DNA of 64,000 nucleotides from Blastocatellia bacterium (GCA_019695185.1 JAIBAN010000001.1:1-64000); one strand, 5' to 3'. Positions 24,967 through 33,654 are shown, numbered from the stretch's first letter. The notes: generated by a model from the letters alone, not told the origin. Numbers and translations: made by a program.

Positions 24967-25902
24967 ATGAACTTTACACCCTCATCCAATTTGATTCCCC
25001 GGCTTCAGGTCCTGTCATGTCTTTGTGTCATGACAGCCGGGGTCGTATCCGCCAGCCTGTTTTTCAATCCCTGTTGGGACGACCCTTACTGCTTCAGTCT
25101 GCGTTTTGTCTTGGTTACGATGAGTTGGTTTGACCTGAGCGTGCGACTGATGCAATACCTGCTGTTTTTTCTGGTTCTGTCAATTGTCACCGAGCGATTG
25201 CTTGTTTTTGAACCAGTAGTCCGGCAAACCCAGGAATTGCTGGCAGAGATACCCTCTATTCTTGAAGAGCAGCAGCTTTGGATGGTGGTCTATCGGGTAT
25301 TGAAAAAACGGAAAAGCCATCTGGCCTCTTTGATTGTCAAAGGGTTGTACCGGTTTGAGTTGTGTCAGGCTTGCGACTGTTCCCGCAAGCTGTTGCTGGA
25401 GAACGTCACAGAGACCCTCCAGCAGGCAAAATGGCAACAAATTATCAAATTGCGGTCCGGGTTGGAGTTGCTGAAAGCGGTGGCCACAACTGCACCTGTC
25501 ATTGGAATGCTGGGAACGGTTGTAAGTATTTTGAATTTGAGTCCCCGGTTTTCAACCATTGGCATGGTCATCCTGAAATCTGGTGGAATGCCGGGCATAA
25601 CCGTTTTGGGATGGGTTTTTCATTCAGGGGCAAGTCTTGCTTTCTGCATTCCGTTTTCGGAAGTGATGGCAGATAAAATTGTGCGGGATGGAATGCTCAC
25701 AACGCTGCTGGGTTTGGCAGTCGGTGTCCCCTCTTTATGGCTGTACCACCATTTTCTGCGAAGAATCGAGGTTTTGACTTACGAAATGGAATGGTTTGAA
25801 GCGGAACTGCTCCGCTATTGCCGCCGCCGCATGAATACAGCAATGCAACAACGCCTCGTGGCTGTTGTTGTGACTTGGGACAACCTGAAAAAGCAGGAAT
25901 AA
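24967..25902 (+). CDS. ExbB/TolQ/MotA-family proton channel protein
   Basis: The 311-residue product has two N-terminal hydrophobic segments, a cytoplasmic helical region of about 110 residues, then APVIGMLGTVVSILNL and LLGLAVGVPSLWLYHHFLRR. The last two are the ExbB/TolQ signature helices. ExbB proteins conduct protons to power TonB. The sequence is diverged and is longer than typical ExbB (about 240 residues). No ExbD gene is seen. ATG 24967 lies ten bases after AGGGAG. The block ATTCC-R-GGGAGTTGTGT around this site recurs before the second ExbB gene at 27351. It is the first of five genes in the cluster. Confidence 0.85.
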   Translation: MNFTPSSNLIPRLQVLSCLCVMTAGVVSASLFFNPCWDDPYCFSLRFVLVTMSWFDLSVRLMQYLLFFLVLSIVTERLLVFEPVVRQTQELLAEIPSILEEQQLWMVVYRVLKKRKSHLASLIVKGLYRFELCQACDCSRKLLLENVTETLQQAKWQQIIKLRSGLELLKAVATTAPVIGMLGTVVSILNLSPRFSTIGMVILKSGGMPGITVLGWVFHSGASLAFCIPFSEVMADKIVRDGMLTTLLGLAVGVPSLWLYHHFLRRIEVLTYEMEWFEAELLRYCRRRMNTAMQQRLVAVVVTWDNLKKQE

Positions 25903-26063
25903 AACAGAGAGCTGTCTTCCCGGATGTGCTTGTGAGAGGTATTCCGGCAGGGTACTATCAGCATTGGTTGAAGTCGCAGGCTCAATCAGGTCTTCGCTGG
26001 AATTCCGAATGATCGAGCCCAAATCCAGACCGCTTTGGAATCAACGGATTGGATTGCCTGCCT

Positions 26064-26510
26064 ATGCCGCTGTCTGCTTCCCTGATTGGAATTTTTTTCC
26101 TTTTCTTGACTCCTGAGGCAGGTTGGGTCCGGCTTGCTGACCAGGATACATCGCCACCTCAAGAGCCGGCTCCCTCCAAAAAACTGCAATCAAAACTCGT
26201 ACAACCGGCCAATGTTCTTTCAGCCAAATCTGTACCCCGTTGGGGCGAAGGTCTTTATCGGGATGCAATTAAACGTGTGTTGCCGGAATATCCCCGCCGT
26301 GCCAAATCACAAAAAATTCAAGGTGACGTTGCGGTTGAATTCATCATTGACGAAAAAGGTGCAGTCAAAAATGCGCGGGCGCTGAATGGTCCCCCGCTCT
26401 TGCAGCGCTCCGCTGTCAAAGCCATCAAACAATGGAAGTTTCCTCCGCCGATAACTGAAGACACTCCAGCCAGACTTACTAAAATTCTCACATTTCGGTT
26501 TGCTCCGTAA
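26064..26510 (+). CDS. TonB C-terminal domain protein, first copy
   Basis: The 148-residue product has an N-terminal hydrophobic segment (SASLIGIFFLFLTPEAG) that serves as signal or anchor, a short polar linker, and a TonB C-terminal domain from about residue 70: PEYPRRAKSQKIQGDVAVEF, then IDEKGAVKNARAL and AVKAIKQWKFPPP. It lacks the long Pro-rich spacer of classical TonB, so reaching outer-membrane receptors is doubtful. ATG 26064 is chosen over a TTG at 26049. No ECF-type motif precedes it; it probably shares the transcript of the upstream ExbB gene, 161 bases away. Confidence 0.85.
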   Translation: MPLSASLIGIFFLFLTPEAGWVRLADQDTSPPQEPAPSKKLQSKLVQPANVLSAKSVPRWGEGLYRDAIKRVLPEYPRRAKSQKIQGDVAVEFIIDEKGAVKNARALNGPPLLQRSAVKAIKQWKFPPPITEDTPARLTKILTFRFAP

Positions 26511-26549
26511 CGGTCTGAGCCAGTTTCAGAACCTGTTGGGAAAGTCGTT

Positions 26550-26585
26550 TTTTGGAGTGCGGTGACAAGTCCCCGCACTCCAAAA
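26550..26585. repeat. REP-like hairpin between the two TonB genes
   Basis: TTTTGGAGTGCGG pairs perfectly with CCGCACTCCAAAA over a ten-base loop. The A-run and T-run at the ends would make it work as a terminator in both directions. Similar GGAGTGCGG palindromes recur in genomes of several soil phyla, so it may be a dispersed repeat that landed here. Confidence 0.7.
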
Positions 26586-26618
26586 TCTGAATCCCCCAGC
26601 CAAAATCAAAGAGTTTTC

Positions 26619-26647
26619 CGGAACAACTCTGTCGTTTGGGTGTCAAA
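26619..26647 (+). promoter_or_regulatory. ECF-sigma-type promoter motif, copy B (upstream of second TonB gene)
   Basis: CGGAACAA-N12-GGTGTCAAA lies about 100 bases before the ATG at 26749 and just after a terminator-like hairpin. This gives the downstream genes their own promoter. Confidence 0.65.
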
Positions 26648-26748
26648 GCCGTTTATTCAGGCTTGTCAGGTCAATTGAAATGGAAGTCCTCACTGGCTGA
26701 TTTCATCTGAATATCCTTTGTTTTTATTTCCCCAAAGGGCTCGCTGAT

Positions 26749-27219
26749 ATGATGCGAATCATTTTCTGTGTCAGTTGTTTCTTTTTCTTTTTTTCAACTA
26801 TGGGACAAGGTGCTATTCAATCCGGTCACCACAAAAGATCAAAACGGGCACGTATTCCCAAAATCGTGCGCCATTCCGAAAGCACCTTTTGTTACAGCAT
26901 TCGTACTTCGTCCTTGCCTCAGATTCCAGCTTTGGCACAGGTTGCCCATCTGGAAGGTGAAACCGTTATCGAAGCTGAAATTGACCATGACGGTGCAGTT
27001 ACCTCCGTGCGTGGTATCAGCGGTCATCCCATTTTCCAAAAAGCGGCTAAGGATGCTGTCCTTCAATGGAGGTTTTATCCGGCTCGCTACGGAACAACAC
27101 GACTGAATTCAGTTTCCTCCATCAAGTTTCGCATTTCGATGGAGGGTGAAGTGTCTTTTGATGAAATCTCCAGACGTGCTACTGAGCCGATTCCTTCACT
27201 CTGTGCCCCGAAGAATTAA
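26749..27219 (+). CDS. TonB C-terminal domain protein, second copy
   Basis: The 156-residue product begins with a Phe-rich signal sequence (IIFCVSCFFFFFSTMGQG), then a basic stretch (HHKRSKRAR), then a TonB C-terminal domain around residues 55-130 with LEGETVIEAEIDHDGAVTSV, ISGHPIFQKAAKDAVLQWRF. The polar tail after it is short. Like its neighbour it has no Pro-rich spacer. It may be an exported, receptor-independent user of the TonB fold. The start is the first of two ATG codons; the second is equally possible. Confidence 0.82.
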   Translation: MMRIIFCVSCFFFFFSTMGQGAIQSGHHKRSKRARIPKIVRHSESTFCYSIRTSSLPQIPALAQVAHLEGETVIEAEIDHDGAVTSVRGISGHPIFQKAAKDAVLQWRFYPARYGTTRLNSVSSIKFRISMEGEVSFDEISRRATEPIPSLCAPKN

Positions 27220-27245
27220 CCCATTACCCGAATGATGCAAAAAGT

Positions 27246-27274
27246 CGGAACAACTCCGGCATTTTGGTGTCAAA
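27246..27274 (+). promoter_or_regulatory. ECF-sigma-type promoter motif, copy C (upstream of second ExbB gene)
   Basis: CGGAACAA-N12-GGTGTCAAA is found 77 bases before the ATG at 27351. The core bases are identical to copies A and B and the spacing is the same. Confidence 0.65.
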
Positions 27275-27350
27275 GACAGGTATCCAACCCAATCAATCAA
27301 CCTCAAACATGAGGAATCTACCAGAATAGATTCCGGGGAGTTGTGTTGCC

Positions 27351-27875
27351 ATGCGCAAACCACAGGCGGAAACCATTGTTCTGAAACAGCCTTGCAATGG
27401 CTTGGCGGTAACGTCAGGGAAGTTTCCCCACAGCCCCATTGCCCAGGTTTTCAAGGCAGGGGTTGAAACCTGGTTCGATTGCCGGAAATCGGGGATTCAG
27501 CTTCCGGAATCCCTGGCCATCGTCCACAACGCTTTGCAGCGGGAACAATTACACCAGCGGCAACGGCTTGCCTTGTGGATGAATTCATTGCGGCTGGTGT
27601 CATCAGTGGCCCCGCTGCTGGGAATGGCTGGGATGACCTATTCCATTTGGCAAAAGTTGTTTATGCCAAGTCATGGAGATAGTGCGTGTGGGTATATGGA
27701 GTCGATTTATGGCATTTTTTCAGAGGGCTTGATTTTTGCTTTATTCGGGTTGGCGGTCGGAGTTCCTGCATGGTGGCTGTTTTGCCATTTTACGGAAACA
27801 TCCGAGCAACTCTTTCATGAGATGGAAACCTGTGCCGAAGATTTAATGGTGTTCTTCCGCCAGCAGTCCCGGTAG
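27351..27875 (+). CDS. Short ExbB-like protein
   Basis: The 174-residue product keeps the last two ExbB/TolQ helices, LRLVSSVAPLLGMAGMTYSI and GLIFALFGLAVGVPAWWLF, and a helical cytoplasmic region before them. It lacks the usual N-terminal helix, so it may be a degenerate or partner subunit. The ATG follows GGGGAG by ten bases, in a sequence nearly the same as that before the first ExbB gene. It is followed after 73 bases by the VIT/vWA gene, likely in one transcript. Confidence 0.75.
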   Translation: MRKPQAETIVLKQPCNGLAVTSGKFPHSPIAQVFKAGVETWFDCRKSGIQLPESLAIVHNALQREQLHQRQRLALWMNSLRLVSSVAPLLGMAGMTYSIWQKLFMPSHGDSACGYMESIYGIFSEGLIFALFGLAVGVPAWWLFCHFTETSEQLFHEMETCAEDLMVFFRQQSR

Positions 27876-27948
27876 GCCGGAATATGAACCCCAAACCAGG
27901 GTGGGACGTGTGCCCGTGTGGGAGACGTGTGCCCAACCCGGAGGTGCT

Positions 27949-30786
27949 ATGCAACGCAAACAATTGATTTCATTGACTGTTTTTTTCTTCCTGGGTGTGC
28001 TTGTTTCCTTGTTTTTAGGAAAGCCGATTCCACAACTTGACTTGGTTCCTGTGGTGGAAGCCGCCGGGCATGAAACCGCCGGGCAACTGACAACCCTTGA
28101 CCTGGAGCAAAAACCAAAAGGCACCTGTCCGCTCAAGCATACGGATGTCAAAGCCAATATCAGCGGATTTCTGGCACGGGTGACCGTCACCCAGGAATTC
28201 ATCAACCCGTTCAAGGAAAAAATCGAAGCCGTTTATACGTTCCCGCTCCCGCACCGGGCAGCCGTGGACGATATGACCATGCGCATTGGCTCCCGGACCA
28301 TCCGGGGAGCCATCAAAATGCGTGAGGAGGCCCAGGCCATCTATCAGGCAGCTCGTGACAACGGCTATCGGGCCGCGTTGTTGGACCAGGAACGCCCCAA
28401 CATTTTCACCCAATCGGTGGCCAATATCCTGCCGGGAGAATCAATTACGGTCATCATCAGCTATGTGGAAACGCTCCGGTATGAAGAGGGAAAATACAAT
28501 TTTGTTTTCCCGATGATGGTGGGCGAACGCTATACCCCAAACCAGACCGGTGCAGAAGGAGCGATTGACGCTGCCCGTATCTCGCCGCCACGGATGCGCC
28601 AGGGAATGCGGGCCGGGCATGACATTTCGATTGATGTGACGCTGGATGCCGGGGTTCCGCTGAACAGTGTCCGTTCGGCCACCCATGAACTCAATCTGGC
28701 AGTGCATAATCAAACCACCGCACACGCCAGCCTGCGCCAAAGGAATGTCATTCCAAATCAGGATTTTACGCTTTCCTATGAAGTGGCGGGAAAGACGGTA
28801 ACGGATGCCATGCTCATGCACCGGGCACCGGAAAGCGGGTATTTCACAATGCTGCTTCAGCCGCCCCAACGGGTCGCAGCCCCTGATGTCAATCCCAAAG
28901 AACTGGTTTTTGTGTTGGATACGTCGGGTTCAATGGAAGGCTTTCCAATTGAGAAGGCCAAGGAATGTATGACCCTGGCCCTCAATAACCTGTATCCGTC
29001 AGATACGTTCAATCTGATTACGTTTGCCGGAGACACCCAAGTGCTTTTTCCCAAACCGGTTCCGGCCACACCGGAAAACCTGACTCGTGCCCGGAAGTTT
29101 TTGCAATCTCGAAATGGCAGTGGCGGGACCGAGATGATGCAGGCTATCCGCACAGCTTTGGCTCCTTCGGATGCACCGGACCACCTCCGCATTGTGTGTT
29201 TTATGACCGACGGGTACGTTGGGAATGATGCGGAAATCCTGCATGAAATCCGTACCCATCCCAGAGCGCGGGTTTTTTCCTTTGGCATTGGAGATTCCGT
29301 CAACCGGTACTTGCTTGACGGCATGGCCGAGGCCGGACGAGGCGAGGCGGAGTATGTTTCGCTCAATGCGGACGGTTCAGCCGCCGCCCGCCGGTTCCAC
29401 GAGCGGATTCGTAACCCACTCCTGACTGATATTTCCCTTGATTGGGGAGGCTTACCGGTAAAGGATGTTTATCCGGAGACGATTCCCGACCTTTTTTCCG
29501 TCAAACCGGTGGTGGTCACAGGACGATTTACTGGCAGCGGACGAGGCACGCTCCGGCTTAAAGGCACCATGCGCGGGCAGCCCTTTGTGAAGGAAATCCC
29601 GGTTGTCTTTCCTGAAACCGAACCGAATCACGATGTTTTGGCAACACTCTGGGCCCGCACCCGGATTGGAGTTTTGACCGAACAGCTCCAGGATGAAGAG
29701 GAGCGCGACCAAGCGCGATTGGAAATTACCGAACTTGGCCTGGCGTATGGGTTGCTGACGCCCTTTACCTCATTCGTAGCGGTCGAAGACCAGCCCGTCA
29801 CTGATTCCGAGCGTCCGCAACGGGTTGATGTCCCGCTTGAAGCACCCGCCGAACCCCGTATCGCTTCGCCGCCACCTGATGGCGTGACTGCAAAAACACA
29901 ACCTGTGAATATGCCGGTTCCAGCCTTTACACCACCCAAAGAAGTTCCAAAAGCAACTCCCACCCCAAAGACACTGGCAAGTGTTAAATCTCAATCTGAT
30001 GGGGATTCAACCGGAGTCCCTGGAGGAGTTCCCGGAGGTGCTCCCGGCGGTGTGATTGGCGGTGTTTTGGGGGCGGTTGGTGCTGCCGAACCTCCACCAC
30101 CTCCACCAAGCAGGGAGGGCACCTCACTCCCACCGCCTTCCATTGTGCGCCGCAGTGAAGGAGTCTTGCGCGGAACCGCCTTAAACCGGGCGGTGCCGGA
30201 GTATCCATCATTGGCGATGACAGCACGGGCCAGTGGTGATGTGGTGATTGAAGTTGTCATTGATGAAGTGGGGACGGTTGCCCATGCCCGTGTGATAAGC
30301 GGCCATCCATTGCTCCAGCAAGGTGCGTTGGCCGCAGCCAGGCAATGGAGGTTCCAGCCGACCATGTTAAATCAGCAACCGGTGCGGGTAACCGGGCTTT
30401 TGACGTTCCGATTTGTTTTGGGTGAAACGGAAGGTCCGATTGTCCAGCAACCTGCACAATCCAGACCGGACCCGGAACGGGTGACTTCGTGGATGACAGT
30501 ATTGCTTCCCAAGGCACATCCAACCATCATCCGGTTGCTTGAATGGAACAAAGCTGCTCCAGGTGGGGCTGTCCCTGCCAAATTCAATTTTGTCAAAAAC
30601 GGAAAAGCCGAGGTGACGGTGACGGTCAAAGACCTTTCACCCCAAACTGTGGCCGAACTGAAATCACTCGGTTTTGAACCAGTCGGTATGAACCAACCAG
30701 GGAAAGTCGTGTTGGGACGGATTGCGATTGAACACCTTGCGAAGCTGATTCAATTGCCAGCAGTTCGGATGGTCTCACCGATGTAA
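27949..30786 (+). CDS. VIT-von Willebrand A-TonB fusion protein, exported
   Basis: The 945-residue product has an N-terminal hydrophobic signal or anchor (residues 6-25) and a VIT (vault inter-alpha-trypsin) domain (about 60-185). A von Willebrand A domain follows from about 318, with the complete metal site start FVLDTSGSMEG. A low-complexity Pro/Gly linker with repeated GGVPGGAPGG and a PPPPPP run leads to a TonB C-terminal domain (745-825; PEYPSLAMTARASGDVVIEV, QQGALAAARQWRFQP). About 100 further residues of unknown fold end the protein. VIT-vWA proteins usually face the periplasm. The TonB module makes it a possible partner of the ExbB-like proteins. GGAGG precedes ATG 27949. A CTGAGGA array lies just after the stop. 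Confidence 0.9.
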   Translation: MQRKQLISLTVFFFLGVLVSLFLGKPIPQLDLVPVVEAAGHETAGQLTTLDLEQKPKGTCPLKHTDVKANISGFLARVTVTQEFINPFKEKIEAVYTFPLPHRAAVDDMTMRIGSRTIRGAIKMREEAQAIYQAARDNGYRAALLDQERPNIFTQSVANILPGESITVIISYVETLRYEEGKYNFVFPMMVGERYTPNQTGAEGAIDAARISPPRMRQGMRAGHDISIDVTLDAGVPLNSVRSATHELNLAVHNQTTAHASLRQRNVIPNQDFTLSYEVAGKTVTDAMLMHRAPESGYFTMLLQPPQRVAAPDVNPKELVFVLDTSGSMEGFPIEKAKECMTLALNNLYPSDTFNLITFAGDTQVLFPKPVPATPENLTRARKFLQSRNGSGGTEMMQAIRTALAPSDAPDHLRIVCFMTDGYVGNDAEILHEIRTHPRARVFSFGIGDSVNRYLLDGMAEAGRGEAEYVSLNADGSAAARRFHERIRNPLLTDISLDWGGLPVKDVYPETIPDLFSVKPVVVTGRFTGSGRGTLRLKGTMRGQPFVKEIPVVFPETEPNHDVLATLWARTRIGVLTEQLQDEEERDQARLEITELGLAYGLLTPFTSFVAVEDQPVTDSERPQRVDVPLEAPAEPRIASPPPDGVTAKTQPVNMPVPAFTPPKEVPKATPTPKTLASVKSQSDGDSTGVPGGVPGGAPGGVIGGVLGAVGAAEPPPPPPSREGTSLPPPSIVRRSEGVLRGTALNRAVPEYPSLAMTARASGDVVIEVVIDEVGTVAHARVISGHPLLQQGALAAARQWRFQPTMLNQQPVRVTGLLTFRFVLGETEGPIVQQPAQSRPDPERVTSWMTVLLPKAHPTIIRLLEWNKAAPGGAVPAKFNFVKNGKAEVTVTVKDLSPQTVAELKSLGFEPVGMNQPGKVVLGRIAIEHLAKLIQLPAVRMVSPM

Positions 30787-30789
30787 AAC

Positions 30790-30863
30790 CAGGACTGAGG
30801 ACTGAGGACTGAGGACTGAGAACTGAGCCAGATTTCATTCGCAGTGGCAGGTCCTCAGTTCAG
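30790..30863. repeat. CTGAGGA heptamer arrays between VIT-vWA and aroB
   Basis: The left arm (30790-30827) has five copies of ACTGAGG-phase repeats directly after the stop. A short right arm, TCCTCAG (30849-30863), lies near the aroB end. The two genes are convergent. Confidence 0.9.
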
Positions 30864-30885
30864 AAAAACTGTGATGGGAACAAAC

Positions 30886-32025
30886 TCACAGTGCCTTCTG
30901 TAAAACAGTTTCCAGAATGTCATCCGGAGGAGCCGTGCGCTCGACCACCGCCCCGATTTTGGTGGGTAAAATAAAGCGAACGGTTCCTTTTTCCGCTTTT
31001 TTGTCATGCCGAAGAGCAGCAATGATCCTGGCCCGGTCAAGTTGTGAGGCCGGAGGAAGTTTGCCAACCTGATGCACCGCCACCCGGACCCGCTGGGATT
31101 CTTCCGAGGTGAACAGACCCAACTGAACCGCAATTTCGCAAGCCGCAATCATTCCGTACCCGACTGCTTCGCCATGCCGGAAATGGCGGTATTTGGTCAC
31201 GGCTTCCAGGGCATGGCCGACTGTGTGCCCGAAGTTCAAAATTTTCCGTTCACCGGCTTCCCGTTCGTCAGCTTCCACAACCGCCGCCTTGATTTCACAG
31301 CAACGGGTAATGATGTCTGTGAGGAAGTGTTGTGCTGTTTCATTCCAGTTTGTGCAGTTGCGTGTGGGGAAGGGGAGACTGTGCTCAAGTCGTTCAAATA
31401 AAAGGGAATCCCGAATCACCCCGTATTTCAGCGCCTCGCACCAGCCCGCCTGCCATTCGCGCCGGGGCAGGGTCAGCAGGGTGTTGGTATCGGCCAGTAC
31501 CAGTGCCGGTTGGTGAAACGACCCAACCAGATTTTTTCCCAATGGATGATTGACCGCTGTTTTGCCACCCACGGAACTGTCAATCTGGGCCAGCAGCGTC
31601 GTCGGAATCTGCACATAAGGAATTCCACGCAAATAGGTTGCCGCCACAAAGCCAGTTAAATCGCCAACCACTCCGCCACCCAAAGCCAGGAGCGCCGCCT
31701 TGCGCTCAATCCGTTCGGCAATCAGAAAACTCCAGAGCTTTTCAGCCGTCCGCAGGGTTTTGAACCGCTCGCCGTCTCCCATCAAAAAGGAAAATGTCTG
31801 AATTCCGGCTTGGCGGAGGCTGCTTTCCACCCCTGCGCCATAGAGTTTCCAAACCTTCGGATTGGAAACCAGCACCACCGTGCGGGCAAAGTCGCCCAAG
31901 GTTTCCCGCACCAGCGTTCCCGCCTGGGAACAGAGTTCCGGACCAATGTGAATCGGGTAGGCGCGCTCACCCAATCCCACTTGAAGGGTTGCAAATTGCT
32001 TGGATTCAACAGTTTTTGAGGACAT
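30886..32025 (-). CDS. aroB: 3-dehydroquinate synthase
   Basis: AroB converts DAHP to 3-dehydroquinate in the shikimate pathway, using NAD+ and zinc. The 379-residue product has ALGGGVVGDLTGFVAATYLRG, PTTLLAQIDSSVGGKTAVN and the zinc histidines in NFGHTVGHALE and near FRHGEAVGYG. No other aro gene is nearby. The ATG at 32025 gives a typical length. The 101-base gap upstream carries a CTCAATT array next to the preceding gene. Confidence 0.95.
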   Translation of the reverse strand: MSSKTVESKQFATLQVGLGERAYPIHIGPELCSQAGTLVRETLGDFARTVVLVSNPKVWKLYGAGVESSLRQAGIQTFSFLMGDGERFKTLRTAEKLWSFLIAERIERKAALLALGGGVVGDLTGFVAATYLRGIPYVQIPTTLLAQIDSSVGGKTAVNHPLGKNLVGSFHQPALVLADTNTLLTLPRREWQAGWCEALKYGVIRDSLLFERLEHSLPFPTRNCTNWNETAQHFLTDIITRCCEIKAAVVEADEREAGERKILNFGHTVGHALEAVTKYRHFRHGEAVGYGMIAACEIAVQLGLFTSEESQRVRVAVHQVGKLPPASQLDRARIIAALRHDKKAEKGTVRFILPTKIGAVVERTAPPDDILETVLQKAL

Positions 32026-32094
32026 GTCGGTAAAGATTCAGCTTTGGAAAATTTCAGTATGAGTTGAGGAGCAGCGAATCCGAATCATCAAATA

Positions 32095-32140
32095 ATTCTC
32101 AATTCTCAATTCTCAATTCTCAATTCTCAATTCTCAATTC
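32095..32140. repeat. CTCAATT heptamer array at the end of the M3-like gene
   Basis: About six units of AATTCTC run from 32095 to 32140 and overlap the last codons (RIEN-stop) of the minus-strand gene. No matching opposite arm is visible before aroB, so this is a single-armed locus. Confidence 0.9.
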
Positions 32141-33596
32141 GAACTTCTTCCGTCAGAGCTTCCGGTGAAAGCGACCCCAAGCCAATTTGGGCAGCCATTT
32201 CGTCAGCGGTGTAGCGTAGCCCCAGGTTCCACAAATCAATCAGAAAATCTCCGGCTTTACGGGAATTCCACCAGTTTCCAAATTTGGTTTTGAGGTAATC
32301 ACGCAGTTGGGCTTCAAAAAACCATGCCCGCAACCGGGTTTCCGTTTCCATCCAGGTTCCAAACGACAATTGAGCCTCAACCGGAGTCACCCGCAGCGCC
32401 ATCAAACGGGAAAGCTCCTGGGCGGAGTCTGCAAAGGAACAGCCGGTTGGGGAAAGCCGTTTTTGAGCAACCAGATACTGTGCTGCCGCCCAACGTACCC
32501 GCCACAGTTTGGCCCGGAGCGCCAACGGTCGGACCCGGATGCTGGTTGGAATATCAAGCAACTGACCAGCCCAGACGGTATCGTTAAGCAAGCCGCCAAA
32601 CAATTCGGCAAAGGCCAGCGGCACCGCCCGGTCGCCTTCGTAACGGAGTTCCACCGGCAGATTGCGTGAGGTCCAGGCCGCCTGTTGGGCCAGCGCAGCC
32701 GCTCGGAAGAATTCGGCAAAACCATACCAGCCATTGGATTTATAGGCAAAAAACCTGATTTGCTGGGAAACTGCCAGGCGGGCCACAAAAGAATGCGGGA
32801 TGGCCACATCCCGTTGTTCCAGATTGGGTTGATTCCACAAACGGACGCCAACACCCCGAAGGGTTTCCTCATACACCCGTTGCAGTCGGTCACGCCGGAA
32901 CATGGCATCAAATTCAGTGGGATGTTCCCACACCACGGCATCGGACCGCTCCAGCCCCGAAAACGGGAGTTGCCGCTCCTTTGCCCACCGGTACAGCCCA
33001 TCGGTAAAACAGGTTTCCGTCTCGCGGAGAACGGTTTCCGCCTGAGCCGGGCAGGTTTCCGGTATTCCCAAGCGAGTGGCGGCTGCCCGCCAGAGTCCGG
33101 CATGATTGGCATATCCGAGGGTTTGGGCCGCACTGTCACACTGTTCCTCGCGCTCGGCCCAGAGGTCCAGCAAGGGGGAAACTGCTTCCTGCCATAGCCC
33201 TTGCAACGCATGACGGTCCTTGCGTGGCAAAAGTGGAAGCTTGGCTGACACTTCGCTCAACGGCAGTTTCTTCCCGTCCCAAGCGACTTGTGAGCGGCTT
33301 TCGGCCCGGACCAGTTCCGCTGTCACGGAACGGGCCGCCGTTTCAAGAAACCAGCCTTCGGCAAAAGTCTGGAGCGTCTGCACCGCCCGCCGGTCAACTT
33401 CAAAATAACTTTCCGCCTGGTTTTGTTCGGTGTGCAAAAAGTCCAGCCCTGACTGTGAAAACAAATCACTGTAGCGGTCAAAGACCGGTGCTGGCAGGGG
33501 TTCATGAGGATTGGCCCGCCGCCATCCTTTGGCAAGTTCGGCATTCAGGTCGTGTTGGAAGGCGGTAAATTCTTTGCGGTAATCGGCCAGATTCAT
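32127..33596 (-). CDS. M3 peptidase-like protein without the HExxH zinc site
   Basis: The 489-residue product has the helical layout and segments of M3 oligopeptidases: the N-terminal helical half, QTLGYANHAGLWRAAATRLG, and a C-terminal catalytic-like half. Where M3 enzymes have HELGHALH the sequence is FAEFFRAAAL, so both zinc histidines are gone. The third-ligand region AELFGGLLND is recognisable. It is probably non-catalytic; the family assignment rests on pattern rather than on a search. The last four residues are read from the adjoining GAGAATT repeat. An in-frame GTG at 33620 is an alternative start; neither start has a clear Shine-Dalgarno sequence. Confidence 0.6.
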   Translation of the reverse strand: MNLADYRKEFTAFQHDLNAELAKGWRRANPHEPLPAPVFDRYSDLFSQSGLDFLHTEQNQAESYFEVDRRAVQTLQTFAEGWFLETAARSVTAELVRAESRSQVAWDGKKLPLSEVSAKLPLLPRKDRHALQGLWQEAVSPLLDLWAEREEQCDSAAQTLGYANHAGLWRAAATRLGIPETCPAQAETVLRETETCFTDGLYRWAKERQLPFSGLERSDAVVWEHPTEFDAMFRRDRLQRVYEETLRGVGVRLWNQPNLEQRDVAIPHSFVARLAVSQQIRFFAYKSNGWYGFAEFFRAAALAQQAAWTSRNLPVELRYEGDRAVPLAFAELFGGLLNDTVWAGQLLDIPTSIRVRPLALRAKLWRVRWAAAQYLVAQKRLSPTGCSFADSAQELSRLMALRVTPVEAQLSFGTWMETETRLRAWFFEAQLRDYLKTKFGNWWNSRKAGDFLIDLWNLGLRYTADEMAAQIGLGSLSPEALTEEVRIEN

Positions 33597-33654
33597 GCGG
33601 CCATCATACGGGACATTCACAATCGGTCAAGGTTTGCCGAAAAGAAAAGGACGA

